A stretch of DNA of 64,000 nucleotides from Rhodococcus sp. 14-1411-2a (GTDB lineage: Bacteria > Actinomycetota > Actinomycetes > Mycobacteriales > Mycobacteriaceae), in NCBI RefSeq assembly GCF_002259485.1, contig NZ_NPGA01000003.1:124001-188000 (forward strand), given 5' to 3'. A model generated the notes under the pieces. The model was not told the origin of the DNA. It searched no databases and was given only the letters and a program-made list of their open reading frames with translations. The position numbers were made by a program, and so were the translations under genes. Of the stretch, positions 39,493 through 49,585 are shown one piece after another (the stretch's first letter is position 1; every line of letters starts with the position of its first letter).

Positions 39493-40098
39493 TTACTTCG
39501 AGTAGTACTCGACGATGAGCTGCTCCTGGAGCGGCACGTCGATCTGTGCGCGCTCCGGCAACCGGTGCACCAGGATGCGAAGACGGTTGGGGACGACCTG
39601 CAGCCACGGGGCGACGGGACGGTCGCCGTAGCTTTCGCGGGCGATCTGGATCGGCAGAGTCTGTGCCGACTTCTCACGCACGTCGATGATGTCGTACTGC
39701 GAGACGCGGTAGCTGGGGATGTCGACGCGCTTGTTGTTCACCAGGAAGTGACCGTGCGTGACCAGCTGACGGGCCTGACGACGCGTGCGTGCCAGTCCGG
39801 CGCGGTAGACGACGTTGTCGAGACGACTCTCGAGGATGGTCAGCAGGTTCTCGCCGGTCTTGCCGACCGTCCTGTTGGCTTCCTTGTAGTACAGACGGAA
39901 CTGCTTCTCCATGACGCCGTAGGTGAAGCGAGCCTTCTGCTTCTCCTGCAGCTGGAGCAGGTACTCGCTCTCCTTGATCCGCGCGCGGCCGTGCTGGCCG
40001 GGCGGGTAGGGACGACGCTCGAACGCCTGGTCGCCTCCGACGAGGTCGACGCGCAGACGACGCGACTTGCGGGTGATAGGACCGGTATAACGTGCCAT
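39493..40098 (-). CDS. rpsD: 30S ribosomal protein S4
   Basis: 201 residues, MARYTGPITRKSRRLRVDLVG start and the S4 RNA-binding domain near 90-150 (RLDNVVYRAGLARTRRQARQ). No cysteine zinc motif at the N-terminus. Part of the alpha operon; S4 is a translational repressor of this operon in other bacteria. Confidence 0.97.
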   Translation of the reverse strand: MARYTGPITRKSRRLRVDLVGGDQAFERRPYPPGQHGRARIKESEYLLQLQEKQKARFTYGVMEKQFRLYYKEANRTVGKTGENLLTILESRLDNVVYRAGLARTRRQARQLVTHGHFLVNNKRVDIPSYRVSQYDIIDVREKSAQTLPIQIARESYGDRPVAPWLQVVPNRLRILVHRLPERAQIDVPLQEQLIVEYYSK

Positions 40099-40119
40099 TT
40101 TCTAAACCTTTCCTTCCCG

Positions 40120-40533
40120 CTAGACCCGACGCCGCTTGGGCGGACGGCAGCCGTTGTGCGGCTGAGGGGTGACATCGGAGATGGTGCCGACCTCGAGGCC
40201 AGCGGCCTGAAGCGAGCGGATCGCGGTCTCACGGCCGGAGCCGGGACCCTTGACGAACACGTCGACCTTCTTGACGCCGTGCTCCTGTGCCTTGCGCGCA
40301 GCGTTCTCGGCTGCGAGCTGTGCGGCGAACGGAGTCGACTTGCGCGAGCCCTTGAAGCCCACGTGTCCCGAGGACGCCCACGAGATGACGTTTCCGGCGG
40401 GGTCGGTGATCGACACGATCGTGTTGTTGAACGTGCTCTTGATGTGCGCAGATCCGTGCGGGACGTTCTTCTTGTCCCTGCGACGCGTCTTCTGCGCCTT
40501 CTTCGGACCGGTACCGCGTGCTTTGGGGGGCAT
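40120..40533 (-). CDS. rpsK: 30S ribosomal protein S11
   Basis: 137 residues with the [15 protein letters not shown] core and the C-terminal [15 protein letters not shown] typical of S11. Its ATG overlaps the rpsM stop by one base. Confidence 0.97.
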   Translation of the reverse strand: MPPKARGTGPKKAQKTRRRDKKNVPHGSAHIKSTFNNTIVSITDPAGNVISWASSGHVGFKGSRKSTPFAAQLAAENAARKAQEHGVKKVDVFVKGPGSGRETAIRSLQAAGLEVGTISDVTPQPHNGCRPPKRRRV

Positions 40534-40907
40534 TACTTCGCCTTCTTCTTGCCGGCAATGGTGCGCTTGGGTCCCTTACGGGTACGCGCATTGGTCTTGG
40601 TGCGCTGTCCACGGACGGGCAGACCACGACGGTGGCGAAGACCCTGGTAGCAGCCGATTTCGATCTTGCGACGGATGTCGGCCTGAACCTCGCGGCGCAG
40701 GTCGCCCTCGACCTTGAGGGACTCGTTGATGTAATCGCTGAGCTTGCGCAGATCGTCGTCGCCGAGATCCTTGCTTCGCAGGTCGGGGCTGACGCCCGTC
40801 GCTGTGAGGATTTCCTTGGAGCGGGTACGGCCGACGCCGTAGATGTAAGTCAGTGCGATCTCCATGCGCTTTTCGCGCGGCAGATCCACACCTGCGAGAC
40901 GTGCCAT
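40533..40907 (-). CDS. rpsM: 30S ribosomal protein S13
   Basis: 124 residues beginning [21 protein letters not shown], with the [20 protein letters not shown] motif and a lysine-rich tail reaching the P-site tRNA. Confidence 0.97.
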   Translation of the reverse strand: MARLAGVDLPREKRMEIALTYIYGVGRTRSKEILTATGVSPDLRSKDLGDDDLRKLSDYINESLKVEGDLRREVQADIRRKIEIGCYQGLRHRRGLPVRGQRTKTNARTRKGPKRTIAGKKKAK

Positions 40908-41007
40908 GTGGCATTTCCTTTTCTTGTCCGGAGGTCTGCTCCCAGTCCGTCCCCTGTGTCCTTCTCACCGCTGGGGTGTGAAGCGTCTTTCAACAAACTC
41001 AGTGGGG

Positions 41008-41052
41008 CCCCGGCCTCCGTGCCGGGGGTCTGCCGCGACGCGTGTGTCGCGG
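41008..41052 (-). other. Two tandem hairpins between rpmJ and rpsM
   Basis: CCCCGGC/GCCGGGG (41008-41014 with 41021-41027) and CCGCGAC/GTCGCGG (41033-41039 with 41046-41052) form two adjacent perfect 7-bp stems with 6-base loops in the 204-base gap. They could be an attenuator or a protein-binding leader for the S13-S11-S4 genes. Confidence 0.5.
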
Positions 41053-41111
41053 TTGGTGCTGGGAGGTCATCTTCTAGCTGTTGCCAAGCCGACGTGCGAA
41101 ATGCTCGGTGG

Positions 41112-41225
41112 TTATCCCTGACGCTGCTTGTGACGCAGGTTGTCGCAGATCACCATGACGCGTCCGTTACGACGAATCACCTTGCACTTTTCGCAGATCT
41201 TCTTGACGCTCGGCTGAACCTTCAC
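41112..41225 (-). CDS. rpmJ: 50S ribosomal protein L36
   Basis: 37 residues from a GTG at 41225 with CAGGAG upstream. [20 protein letters not shown] holds the first zinc cysteine pair and the MVICDNLRH segment gives the remaining Cys and His ligands, so this is the zinc-binding form. Confidence 0.97.
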   Translation of the reverse strand: MKVQPSVKKICEKCKVIRRNGRVMVICDNLRHKQRQG

Positions 41226-41314
41226 GTCGTTGATCTCCTGTGTGTAGCTCGGCCCCGCTGCGTGCAGTGGCCCCGAGCATGGTTCTCCCCGACCGGACGT
41301 GGCCGGGGAAGCTG

Positions 41315-41536
41315 TTACTTGTAGCGGTAAACGATGCGTCCACGCGTGAGGTCGTAGGGCGAAAGCTCCACCACGACGCGATCCTCGGGAAGGATGCGGA
41401 TGTAGTGCTGACGCATCTTTCCGCTGATGTGAGCGAGAACCTTGTGGCCGTTTTCGAGCTCAATGCGAAACATCGCATTGGGCAGCGGTTCGACAACTCG
41501 GCCCTCTACCTCGATAGCACCGTCTTTCTTGGCCAT
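41315..41536 (-). CDS. infA: Translation initiation factor IF-1
   Basis: 73 residues, an S1-type OB fold: [20 protein letters not shown] to [11 protein letters not shown]. The ATG at 41536 has GGAGG-type spacing (GCGGAGGAT). It begins the infA-rpmJ-rpsM-rpsK-rpsD-rpoA-rplQ block. Confidence 0.98.
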   Translation of the reverse strand: MAKKDGAIEVEGRVVEPLPNAMFRIELENGHKVLAHISGKMRQHYIRILPEDRVVVELSPYDLTRGRIVYRYK

Positions 41537-41884
41537 ATCCTCCGCGATCCTGGCTCTCACACCTGGTTGATTGCATCTGTTTCCGTTACCGTGATGCCCA
41601 CTGACCGACCCGAATCAACGGGCCGACGTATCGCCGGAACGGTTCGCAGCCCACCAGGGCACGCGAACATCCGGTACGCAGGGCGCACCATCGATCCATG
41701 CTACCGGGTAATGCACGTCTGGCCAAATGCGTCCAGTGTCCATACTCCAGGTCAACGTTTGCCCCAGTTCGATTTCCTGAGCTAACGTTCCGCCGGGCTG
41801 CATCACAGCCGCACAACCACTGGCCGTACCGACTGCGTTCGCAGCGGCGGCCGTGTCCGCGACGACGACTACAAGGCACCCCTC
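41537..41884. promoter_or_regulatory. Divergent intergenic region between infA and the glycosyltransferase
   Basis: 348 bases without a supportable gene. It must hold the leftward infA-operon promoter. The only clear -35-like element on the minus strand is TTGACC (complement at 41750-41755), and the -10 paired with it is poor. I see no strong promoter for the rightward gene. Confidence 0.4.
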
Positions 41885-42778
41885 TTGAGATCAGACACGC
41901 GCGCCGGCGACCCGGTCGTATCCGTCATCATCCCAATTCACAACGCCAAGGACGTTCTCGACGATCAACTGCGAGCTCTCGCTCGACAGGACTACGAGCA
42001 TCCGTTCACGGTGATCATCAGCGACAACGGCTCGACCGACGGCCTTCGCGAACACATCGACTGCCATCACCTTCGTGGCGCTATGGACCTGAGATACGTC
42101 GATGCTGCGGGAACCCCGGGGGCATCGTTCGCACGCAACCGGGGTGCAGACGCCGCCCGCAGCGAATTGCTTGCATTCTGCGACGCGGACGACGCGGTGC
42201 ACCCGAGCTGGCTCCGACGCATCGTTGCGCGCCTCGACGAGTACGACCTCGTGGGTACCGGCCTGGAGACGGAGACACTGAACTCCGTTGCCACGCGAGC
42301 ATCGACGCCTTTCGCACCGCCCACGGATCAGGGCAAGTCGACATTCCTGCCGTTCGTCATCGGTGCCAGCATGGCGTGCCGCAGATCGACCTACCGTCAG
42401 CTCGGCGGCATGCTCGAATACGTACACGCCAGCGAGGACATGGAATTCTCGTGGCGCGCACAGCACGCGGGCCGTCGGTTGCACTTCATCGCCGAACCAC
42501 TGGTCTCGTACCGACTGCGCACCGGCCACCGGGAGAACTGGAAACAAGCGGGAGCTCTGGGATACGGATCGGCTCACGTGCGCGGCCTCTACCGAGTCCA
42601 CGGCTGCCCGCCGTTCCGGGCCCGCTCGATCTACGTCGCCCTGCTGATGCTGGGCGTACGGAACCCTCTGCTTCCGACTGCCGTGACCAGGATGCCCACT
42701 CGACTCTGGCTACGTCTGGTGGCCGCGCACCTCGGCCTGCTCCGTGGCGGGCGGCGCTACGGCTCGTTGGCCTGGTGA
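41885..42778 (+). CDS. Family 2 glycosyltransferase
   Basis: 297 residues, GT-A fold. VSVIIPIHNAKDVLDDQLRAL and DNGSTDGLREH bind the nucleotide, and CDADDAVHPSW carries the DxD metal site. GASMACRRSTYRQLGG and ASEDMEFSWRAQHAGRRL form the acceptor side with the ED catalytic pair. The likely start is TTG, with only AAGG upstream. Soluble, with a basic amphipathic end that may touch the membrane. It is inserted against the direction of transcription between mapA and infA. Donor and acceptor are unknown. Confidence 0.88.
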   Translation: MRSDTRAGDPVVSVIIPIHNAKDVLDDQLRALARQDYEHPFTVIISDNGSTDGLREHIDCHHLRGAMDLRYVDAAGTPGASFARNRGADAARSELLAFCDADDAVHPSWLRRIVARLDEYDLVGTGLETETLNSVATRASTPFAPPTDQGKSTFLPFVIGASMACRRSTYRQLGGMLEYVHASEDMEFSWRAQHAGRRLHFIAEPLVSYRLRTGHRENWKQAGALGYGSAHVRGLYRVHGCPPFRARSIYVALLMLGVRNPLLPTAVTRMPTRLWLRLVAAHLGLLRGGRRYGSLAW

Positions 42779-42796
42779 CCCCGGCCGGGTCTGCCC

Positions 42797-43594
42797 CTAG
42801 CTGGGTCGCAGCGTCAGGATCCGCGGCCCGTCCTCGGTGACGGCAACGGTGTGTTCCCAGTGCGCGGATCGGGATCCGTCGGTGGTCACGACCGTCCACC
42901 CGTCGTCGAGAATGTCGGTGTCGTACGTTCCGAGGGTCAGCATGGGCTCGATCGCGAGGGTGGATCCGACCACCAACTCCGGCCCCTTGCCGGGCGCACC
43001 CTCGTTCGCGAGGAACGGGTCCATGTGCATTTCACGGCCGATGCCATGACCGCCGTACCCGTCGACGATTCCGTACTTGCGGCCGTGTGCCTGCTCGGCC
43101 GCGTGGGTTCCCGATTCGATGGCGTGCGAGACGTCCGTGAGCCGGTTGCCGGGAAGCATCGCGGCGATACCGGCTTCCATCGACAGCCGCGTCGCCTCGC
43201 TCAGCATCGCATCGGCCTCGATGATGTCGCCGACACCGAACGTCCACGCAGAGTCTCCGTGCCAACCGTCGAGAACTGCCCCACAGTCGATGGACACCAG
43301 GTCGCCTGCGACCAGCAGCTCATCCGCCGACGGAATGCCGTGCACCACACGGTCGTTCACCGACGAGCAGATGCTGCCGGTGAAGCCGTGATACCCGAGG
43401 AACGACGGCACAGCGCCGGCGTCGCGAATGACCGCCTCGGCCACTCGGTCCAGCTCGAGAGTCGAGACACCGGGTACCGCCGCGGCCCGAACGGCAACCA
43501 GAGCAGCGCCGACGACCGCGCCGGCCGCAGCCATGGCGTCGAGTTCACCTGCGCTGCGGAACGGCACGACCTTGCGTTTACGGCCGAACGCCAT
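42797..43594 (-). CDS. map: Type I methionine aminopeptidase
   Basis: 265 residues. The pita-bread fold metal ligands are in [21 protein letters not shown] (two Asp), [10 protein letters not shown] (His) and the Glu residues of LAIEPML and [14 protein letters not shown]. It removes initiator methionine from nascent proteins. Starts one base into the adk stop (TAATG overlap). Confidence 0.97.
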   Translation of the reverse strand: MAFGRKRKVVPFRSAGELDAMAAAGAVVGAALVAVRAAAVPGVSTLELDRVAEAVIRDAGAVPSFLGYHGFTGSICSSVNDRVVHGIPSADELLVAGDLVSIDCGAVLDGWHGDSAWTFGVGDIIEADAMLSEATRLSMEAGIAAMLPGNRLTDVSHAIESGTHAAEQAHGRKYGIVDGYGGHGIGREMHMDPFLANEGAPGKGPELVVGSTLAIEPMLTLGTYDTDILDDGWTVVTTDGSRSAHWEHTVAVTEDGPRILTLRPS

Positions 43595-44148
43595 TACTTG
43601 CCGTGGTCCTCGATGGACTTCAGCGCGCGAGCGTTGACCTCGTCCACCTCACCGATCGCGTCGACCGTCACGAGTTGACCCTCGTAGTAGTCGAGCAGCG
43701 GCGCGGTCTCGTCCCGGTACACCTTGAGTCGGTTCCGGATGACGTCTTCCTTGTCGTCCTCGCGGCCACGCGAGAGCATGCGTTCGACGACGACGTCCTC
43801 GTCGACGGCGAAGGAGAGTACTGCGTCGAGCTCGGCGTTCAGATCCGCCAGGATGCCGACCAGCGCCTCGGCCTGACCCACCGAACGCGGGAAGCCGTCG
43901 AGCAGGAAGCCGTTCACCGCGTCGGGCTCGGCGAGGCGACTGCGGACCATGTCGATGGTCAGCTCACTGGGAACAAGGTCGCCTGCATCGAGGTACTTCT
44001 TCGCTTCGAGTCCGAGCGCCGTCTTCTCACCGATGTTCGCGCGAAACAGGTCGCCGGTGGAGATGTGCGGAACGCCCAGCTTCTCGGACAGGAGGACGGC
44101 CTGGGTGCCTTTGCCGGCACCGGGCGGACCGAGCAGAACAAGTCTCAC
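43594..44148 (-). CDS. adk: Adenylate kinase
   Basis: 184 residues, the short-lid form usual in actinobacteria. P-loop [13 protein letters not shown]-binding [10 protein letters not shown] and [16 protein letters not shown] start overlaps the secY stop by four bases. Confidence 0.97.
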   Translation of the reverse strand: MRLVLLGPPGAGKGTQAVLLSEKLGVPHISTGDLFRANIGEKTALGLEAKKYLDAGDLVPSELTIDMVRSRLAEPDAVNGFLLDGFPRSVGQAEALVGILADLNAELDAVLSFAVDEDVVVERMLSRGREDDKEDVIRNRLKVYRDETAPLLDYYEGQLVTVDAIGEVDEVNARALKSIEDHGK

Positions 44149-45467
44149 TTGAGGAACCCTTCGTAGTTACGCTGCATCAGCTGGCTTTCGATTTGCTTCA
44201 CGGTATCCAAGCCCACGCTGACCATGATCAGAACGGCGGTGCCGCCGAACGGGAGGTTCTGTCCTCCACCCGAACTTCCGATGTCGAGGAACAGGTTCGG
44301 GAGCACGGCAATGGTGCCCAGGTAGACCGCACCCGGCAACGTGATGCGACTGAGGACGTAGTTCAGATAGTCGGCGGTCGGCTTGCCCGGACGGATGCCC
44401 GGGATGAACCCGCCGAACTTCTTCATTTCGTCGGCGCGCTCTTCGGGGTTGAACGTGATCGCCACGTAGAAGTACGTGAAGAAGACGATCAGACCGAAGA
44501 AGATCGCGATGTACACCGGGTTTGCGGGGTTCACCAGGTACTCGTTGATGATGCGCTGCCACCAACTCGGATCGACCGCGGTGCTCGCCGAGGTGAGCTG
44601 GGCGATGAGGTTCGGCAGGTAGAGCAGCGAGGACGCGAAGATCACCGGGATGACGCCGGCCTGGTTGACCTTGAGCGGAAGGTACGTGGACGAGCCGCCG
44701 TACATCTTTCGACCGACCATGCGCTTGGCGTACTGGACGGGAATTCGGCGCTGACCCTGCTCGACGAAGACCACACCGGTGATGATCAGGAACGCTGCGA
44801 AACAGACGAAACCGAACACCAATCCGCCGCGGCTCTCGAGGATCGAGTTGCCCTCGGACGGGATACGCGAGGCGATTCCGGCGAAGATGAGCAGCGACAT
44901 GCCGTTGCCGACGCCGCGCTCGGTGATGACCTCACCGAACCACATGACGACGGCTGCACCGGCGGTCATGACGAGCACGATGATGACGAGGCCGAAGATG
45001 CTCTGGTCGGCGATGATGTCCTGCTGGCATCCCTGAAGCAGCTGGCCACGCGAAGCGAGGGCCACCAGTCCGGTCGCCTGCAGGATGGCCAACGCGATCG
45101 ACAGATAACGCGTGTACTGCGTCATCTTGGCCTGCCCCGACTGACCCTCCTTGCGGAGTTCCTCGAACTTCGGGATGACGACGGTGAGCAGCTGCACGAT
45201 GATGCTGGCGGTGATGTACGGCATGATGCCGATCGCGAACACCGAGAGCTGTAGGAGCGCTCCACCGGAGAACAGGTTGATCAACGAGTAGATGCCCGCC
45301 GAGTCTCCACCGGAGACCTGGTCGATGCATGCTCGGACATTGGCGTAGTCGACACCCGGCGACGGCAGCGTGGCACCGAAGCGATACAGGGCGACGAGAC
45401 CGAGCGTGAAGAGGATCTTCCGTCTCAGGTCAGGAGTCCTGAGGGCCGACACGAAGGCGGAAAGCAA
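44145..45467 (-). CDS. secY: Protein translocase subunit SecY
   Basis: 440 residues with ten transmembrane helices. The TTG at 45467 ([19 protein letters not shown]) has AGGAGG just upstream and matches the family N-terminus; the longer frame upstream is not coding. The KMTQYTRYL and NFLFFTYFYV-type regions and the ending [12 protein letters not shown] are conserved. secY-adk-map are overlapping and co-transcribed. Confidence 0.97.
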   Translation of the reverse strand: MLSAFVSALRTPDLRRKILFTLGLVALYRFGATLPSPGVDYANVRACIDQVSGGDSAGIYSLINLFSGGALLQLSVFAIGIMPYITASIIVQLLTVVIPKFEELRKEGQSGQAKMTQYTRYLSIALAILQATGLVALASRGQLLQGCQQDIIADQSIFGLVIIVLVMTAGAAVVMWFGEVITERGVGNGMSLLIFAGIASRIPSEGNSILESRGGLVFGFVCFAAFLIITGVVFVEQGQRRIPVQYAKRMVGRKMYGGSSTYLPLKVNQAGVIPVIFASSLLYLPNLIAQLTSASTAVDPSWWQRIINEYLVNPANPVYIAIFFGLIVFFTYFYVAITFNPEERADEMKKFGGFIPGIRPGKPTADYLNYVLSRITLPGAVYLGTIAVLPNLFLDIGSSGGGQNLPFGGTAVLIMVSVGLDTVKQIESQLMQRNYEGFLK

Positions 45468-45782
45468 AGATCCTCCTGGCACGACTGCATTGACGCTGCG
45501 AGTACTTCGCCGGGAGCGCAACTGGTGCTCCCGTGAGCCTCACAAGCATGGACTGCGAGCGACATGGGTCGCCCGCATCGAAACGAACTTCTGTGAACTC
45601 TAGAACTCTAACAGTGCGTATCGAACCGCCCGACGGTCAGTGTTGGACCCCGTCCGTTCGGTCGACCACGGCACGTGGTGCCGAGGCAACGATGGCCGCA
45701 GCTCAGCTGCGAGAGCTGTGGCTGCGGCCATCGTCACGAACTGCTGGTCGATGCGCTGCTACTCAGCACATCGAACCGATGC
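45468..45782. promoter_or_regulatory. Intergenic region between rplO and secY
   Basis: 315 bases without a gene. It contains the rplO terminator at its right end. It also holds a tandem duplication of GAACTCTA (45595-45602 and 45603-45610), which on the minus strand gives two TAGAGT -10-like elements. A hairpin CGGGAGC/GCTCCCG (45511-45517 with 45527-45533) lies in the presumed secY leader. A secY promoter is likely here but I cannot fix it. Confidence 0.45.
45691..45732 (-). terminator. Terminator after rplO
   Basis: A perfect 12-bp stem GATGGCCGCAGC/GCTGCGGCCATC (45691-45702 with 45721-45732), with a second CAGCT/AGCTG stem inside, lies 50 bases after the rplO stop. On the RNA it is followed by GTTGCC, a weak U-tract. 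Confidence 0.75.
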
Positions 45783-46226
45783 TCATACCTCGGTTGCAGA
45801 ACCGCCGGCAGCGGCGATCTTTTCCTTGGCGGAGCCCGTGAACTTGTTGGCCGAGATCTCGACCTTCACGGTCAGGTTTCCGTCGCCGAGAACCTTGACG
45901 GGCTCGTTCTTGCGAACGGCGCCCTTGGCGATGAGCTCGGGGATACCGATCTGACCGCCCTCGGGGAACAAACGCTCGATGTCGCGCAGGTTCACGACCT
46001 GGAACACGACACGGTTGCGGTTGGTGAAGCCCTTGAGCTTCGGGAGCCGCATGTGAAGGGGCATCTGGCCACCCTCGAAGCGTGCCGGCACGTTCTTGCG
46101 TGCGCCGGTTCCCTTGGTACCGCGACCTGCGGTCTTGCCACGCTTGCCACCTTCACCACGGCCGACGCGAATCTTCGTCGACTTGGATCCGGCTGCGGGG
46201 CGCAGGTGGTGCAGTTTGATGGTCAT
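45783..46226 (-). CDS. rplO: 50S ribosomal protein L15
   Basis: 147 residues, [20 protein letters not shown] start, the Gly/Arg/Lys-rich [20 protein letters not shown] segment, and the L15 C-terminal domain. Last gene of the spc block before the terminator. Confidence 0.97.
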   Translation of the reverse strand: MTIKLHHLRPAAGSKSTKIRVGRGEGGKRGKTAGRGTKGTGARKNVPARFEGGQMPLHMRLPKLKGFTNRNRVVFQVVNLRDIERLFPEGGQIGIPELIAKGAVRKNEPVKVLGDGNLTVKVEISANKFTGSAKEKIAAAGGSATEV

Positions 46227-46228
46227 GG

Positions 46229-46408
46229 TTAGACCTCCTCAACAGTTACGAGGTGGCGCACCGTGTTGACCAGTCCGCGGTTCTGCGGGTTGTCCTCGCG
46301 GACGACCGTCTGGCGGATGCCCTTGAGCCCGAGAGTACGCAGGCTGTCACGCTGGTTCGCCTTCTGGCCGATGGTGCTCTTGATCTGGGTGACCTTCAGC
46401 TGAGCCAT
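46229..46408 (-). CDS. rpmD: 50S ribosomal protein L30
   Basis: 59 residues: [20 protein letters not shown], then [15 protein letters not shown], ending [11 protein letters not shown]. The ATG overlaps the last base of the rpsE stop; two bases separate its stop from rplO. Confidence 0.97.
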   Translation of the reverse strand: MAQLKVTQIKSTIGQKANQRDSLRTLGLKGIRQTVVREDNPQNRGLVNTVRHLVTVEEV

Positions 46409-47079
46409 TACTTCACCGCTCCTGCCTGTGCGCGTGCGCGCAGCATTCCGGCGGGTGCAACCTCTTCGAGGGTCAGGCCGCGGCGAGCCGCAACTTCCTC
46501 GGGACGCTGCAGACCCTTGAGGGCTGCGACGGTCGCGTGCACGACGTTGATGGCGTTGTCGCTACCGAGCGACTTCGACAGCACGTCGTGGACACCGGCG
46601 CACTCCAGCACGGCACGCACAGCGCCACCGGCGATGACGCCGGTACCGGCGCTGGCCGGACGCAACATGACGACGCCGGCTGCGGCTTCGCCCTGGATGG
46701 GGTGCGTGATGGTGCCGGCGATCATCGGGACGCGGAAGAAGCTCTTACGAGCCTCCTCGACACCCTTCTGGATGGCCGCGGGAACTTCCTTGGCCTTGCC
46801 GTAGCCGACGCCGACCAGTCCGTTGCCGTCACCGACGATGACGAGGGCGGTGAAGCTGAAGCGTCGACCACCCTTGACCACCTTGGAGACGCGGTTGATC
46901 GTGACGACCTTCTCGATGAAGTTCGACTTGTCCGCAGCGTTGCCGCCACGGCCGTTGTCACGACGGTCACGACCGCCACCGCGGTTGTCGCCGCGCTGGT
47001 TGTTGTCGCCACCTGCGTTGGGGCCACTGTTCTGTCCGGCGGGGCCGCTTCCGCCGTCACGCCGTTGACGTCCCGGCAT
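46408..47079 (-). CDS. rpsE: 30S ribosomal protein S5
   Basis: 223 residues. A 55-residue Gly/Asn/Arg/Asp-rich, probably disordered N-terminal extension precedes the S5 double-stranded RNA-binding core ([36 protein letters not shown]). Such extensions are common in high-GC actinobacteria. Confidence 0.97.
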   Translation of the reverse strand: MPGRQRRDGGSGPAGQNSGPNAGGDNNQRGDNRGGGRDRRDNGRGGNAADKSNFIEKVVTINRVSKVVKGGRRFSFTALVIVGDGNGLVGVGYGKAKEVPAAIQKGVEEARKSFFRVPMIAGTITHPIQGEAAAGVVMLRPASAGTGVIAGGAVRAVLECAGVHDVLSKSLGSDNAINVVHATVAALKGLQRPEEVAARRGLTLEEVAPAGMLRARAQAGAVK

Positions 47080-47113
47080 CAGGCTGTCCTTCCGTTGTCA
47101 GTCATTGTCATCA

Positions 47114-47530
47114 TCAGAACGTCAACCCGCCTTCACGGGCTGCGTCTGCGAGTGCCGCGATGCGGCCGCTGTAGTTGTTGCCGCCGCGGTCGAACACGAC
47201 TGCCTCGACACCGGCAGCCTTCGCGCGGCTGGCGATGAGCTCGCCGACCTTCGCGCTGACGGCCTTCTTGTCGCCCTCGAGGGCGCGCACATCGGCTTCG
47301 ATGCTCGACGCGCTGGCCAGCGTGTGGCCGGCGAGGTCGTCGATCAACTGCACGTGGATGTGACGCGAGGACCGGTTGACGACCAAGCGGGGACGCTCGG
47401 GCGTGCCGGAGATCTTCTTGCGAAGGCGGAAGTGACGACGTGCCTTCGACAGGCGACGCTTCGTCGAGACGTCGGTGCCACGCGGAGTGCGCTTGACGAC
47501 GTTCGCCTTGTCTGCTGTTTGCTGGCTCAT
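47114..47530 (-). CDS. rplR: 50S ribosomal protein L18
   Basis: 138 residues, with [20 protein letters not shown] and the [26 protein letters not shown] ending that defines L18, the 5S rRNA binder. Confidence 0.97.
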   Translation of the reverse strand: MSQQTADKANVVKRTPRGTDVSTKRRLSKARRHFRLRKKISGTPERPRLVVNRSSRHIHVQLIDDLAGHTLASASSIEADVRALEGDKKAVSAKVGELIASRAKAAGVEAVVFDRGGNNYSGRIAALADAAREGGLTF

Positions 47531-47531
47531 A

Positions 47532-48071
47532 TCACTTACCCGTCTTTCCGACCTTGCGGCGGATCACTTCACCCTCGTAGCGGATGCCCTTGCCCTTGTA
47601 CGGGTCCGGACGCCGCAGACGACGAATGTTGGCAGAGATCTGACCGACCTTCTGCTTGTCGATGCCGACAACGGTGAATCGCGTGGGCGACTCGACCGTG
47701 AACGTGATGCCCTCGGGTGCTTCGATCAGCACGGGATGGCTGTAACCGAGTGCGAACTCGAGGTCCTTGCCCTTGAGTACGACGCGGTAACCGACGCCGT
47801 GAATCTCCATCTTGTTGGTGTAACCGTTGGTCACACCGGTGATGAGGTTCGCGACGAGAGTGCGCGAAAGTCCGTGCAGTGCACGGCTCTTGCGCTCGTC
47901 ATCGGGCCGGGTGACGGCGATGGTGCCGTCGTCGGCGCGAGCGATCTGGATGGGCTCGGCGACCGTCAGGCTCAGGGCACCCTTGGGGCCCTTGACCGCA
48001 ACGTTCTGGCCGTCGATGGTGATATCGACTCCAGCGGGGACCGGTACCGGCAATTTTCCAATACGTGACAT
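47532..48071 (-). CDS. rplF: 50S ribosomal protein L6
   Basis: 179 residues, [20 protein letters not shown] start and the [17 protein letters not shown]-terminal motif of L6. Confidence 0.97.
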   Translation of the reverse strand: MSRIGKLPVPVPAGVDITIDGQNVAVKGPKGALSLTVAEPIQIARADDGTIAVTRPDDERKSRALHGLSRTLVANLITGVTNGYTNKMEIHGVGYRVVLKGKDLEFALGYSHPVLIEAPEGITFTVESPTRFTVVGIDKQKVGQISANIRRLRRPDPYKGKGIRYEGEVIRRKVGKTGK

Positions 48072-48085
48072 GGTGGTGGCCTCCC

Positions 48086-48484
48086 CTACCAGACGTAGGC
48101 GAGGACTTCTCCGCCCACACCCTGCTTGGCCGCCTGACGCTCCGTGAGCAGACCTGTGGACGTGGAGATGATCGCCACGCCCAGGCCGCCGAGAACCTTG
48201 GGCAGATTGGTGGATTTTGCGTACACCCGGAGACCGGGCTTGGAGACGCGTCGCACGCCGGCGAGGCTGCGCTCACGGCTCGGGCCGTACTTCAGATCGA
48301 CGATGAGGGTCTTGCCCACCTCGGCGTCTTCCGTGCGGTAATCGGAGATGTAGCCCTCGCGCTTGAGGATCTCGGCGATGTTCGCCTTGAGCTTCGAGTG
48401 GGGAAGCTTCACCTCGTCGTGGTACGCCGAATTGGCGTTACGCAGACGGGTCAAGAAGTCTGCAATTGGATCGGTCATCGTCAT
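48086..48484 (-). CDS. rpsH: 30S ribosomal protein S8
   Basis: 132 residues, [20 protein letters not shown] start and [20 protein letters not shown] ending. Here it is separated from rpsN by a 5.1-kb island on the other strand and appears to have its own promoter. Confidence 0.97.
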   Translation of the reverse strand: MTMTDPIADFLTRLRNANSAYHDEVKLPHSKLKANIAEILKREGYISDYRTEDAEVGKTLIVDLKYGPSRERSLAGVRRVSKPGLRVYAKSTNLPKVLGGLGVAIISTSTGLLTERQAAKQGVGGEVLAYVW

Positions 48485-48965
48485 GGTGTGACCTGTGCAC
48501 CTTTCTCGCAGCGGTTCCCATGCAGCACGCGCGAGCTGGTGCCCCTGGATTCTCGAGAACCCGGCGGGCCTGGCTCGTCACATCGTGGGCCTACAACGAA
48601 GTGAACATGTCCTGACCGACTGTTGCCGGTCAGGGGTTGCGCTCCAAGCAATGCATCGCTGCACTGCCAGGTGTTTCGAGCTTCCGCATTTCGATGCTGA
48701 CGTACGGAGAACTCGAGGTTGCGTTTCTATTGCAAGGACTCGCGTGCAGGCACGACGAAGCCCGGGCAACCGCTCTAGTGTAGGGAACCGGGTGCCGTTC
48801 TCAAAATCGGGCGTGGTAGCGCTCGACGAACACTATGCCGGATGGACGGGGCGGGTACGGCCGAGCCAGTCGGTTCGGTGCAGTAGTCTTCCGACATCAT
48901 TTCATCGCTCCGGGGGGTTCGATGCGCACAACCGATTCTGTTGCCAGGACGGTCGACGTCCCACC
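48485..48965. promoter_or_regulatory. Divergent region between rpsH and the toxin island
   Basis: No full gene. It contains the leftward rpsH promoter (below), a roughly 290-base rpsH leader with a CCTGACCG/CGGTCAGG hairpin (48611-48618 with 48627-48634), and on the plus strand the start of the toxin island. At 48922 an ATG preceded by GGGGGG opens a 24-codon frame that ends in the first small gene. Confidence 0.5.
48777..48804 (-). promoter_or_regulatory. Promoter of rpsH-rplF-rplR-rpsE-rpmD-rplO
   Basis: On the minus strand TTGAGA (complement at 48799-48804), a 16-base spacer and TACACT (complement at 48777-48782). The sequence before the -10, GTTCCC, is the same as in the rplN promoter at 55174-55203, which supports both. 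Confidence 0.6.
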
Positions 48966-49298
48966 ATGGCCGGGTTCGTCCCGCACGACCCTGTGAAAGC
49001 CGATCCCGATCGGATCCGCCGTGCCTCTGCTCGGATGTCCGGCCTCGCCGACGTGTTGTGGGATGACATCGATCTCGTCCGTCTCGCCGCAGAGGAATCG
49101 CTGGAGACCTCCTGGACAGGCGCTGCGGCCGATTCCCATGCAGTTCTGTGGGCGGAGTGGGTCGATTCGGCTCGGAAGATATGCGGCGCGCTCACCGAGG
49201 ACGCGTGGCTGCTCGATGGCATTGCGACCGAATATGCCGCATCGGACAACGTGATCGATGAACACGTGGTGGACTCCGGCCTTCGGTTGGACCGTTGA
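48966..49298 (+). CDS. EspC/WXG100-like type VII secretion target, first gene of the toxin island
   Basis: 110 residues from the ATG at 48966, or 101 from the GTG at 48993 (VKADPDRIRRASARM), which is closer to the family N-terminus. A W-T-G turn (ETSWTGAAADSH) lies mid-protein. The C-terminal YAASD fits the YxxxD/E T7SS signal. Its stop overlaps the next gene's TTG (TTGA). Likely a partner or export adaptor for the toxin. Confidence 0.78.
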   Translation: MAGFVPHDPVKADPDRIRRASARMSGLADVLWDDIDLVRLAAEESLETSWTGAAADSHAVLWAEWVDSARKICGALTEDAWLLDGIATEYAASDNVIDEHVVDSGLRLDR

Positions 49299-49585
49299 CG
49301 GCGCGCTACGTCGCCGACGTCGAGCGAATTCTCGCTCTTGTCGATCGCGCGCATGTAGTTGGAGCCACGATCGAATCCGCTATCGCCGATGTCGAGCGCG
49401 AGGTGAACGATCTCGGCATCGAATGGGAAGGCGAAGCAGCTGAGGCGCACCGCTCGAAGCACGAGCTGCTCCGGCAGGAACTGACAGATATGCGAACCGC
49501 GCTCGCCCAACTCGGCACGATGGCGCGATGCGCCCATGATCGCTATCGCGCAGCCGTGGACCACAACAAGCGAATGTGGCCCTGA
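49295..49585 (+). CDS. WXG100-like small helical protein, second gene of the toxin island
   Basis: 96 residues with the W-E-G turn at 44-46 (GIEWEGEAAEAHR) between two long helices. No clear YxxxD/E at the end. Start TTG overlaps the preceding stop, and its TGA shares a base with the toxin ATG (TGATG). Probably pairs with the first protein or with the toxin N-terminus for export by the ESX-4 machine. Confidence 0.8.
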   Translation: MTARYVADVERILALVDRAHVVGATIESAIADVEREVNDLGIEWEGEAAEAHRSKHELLRQELTDMRTALAQLGTMARCAHDRYRAAVDHNKRMWP

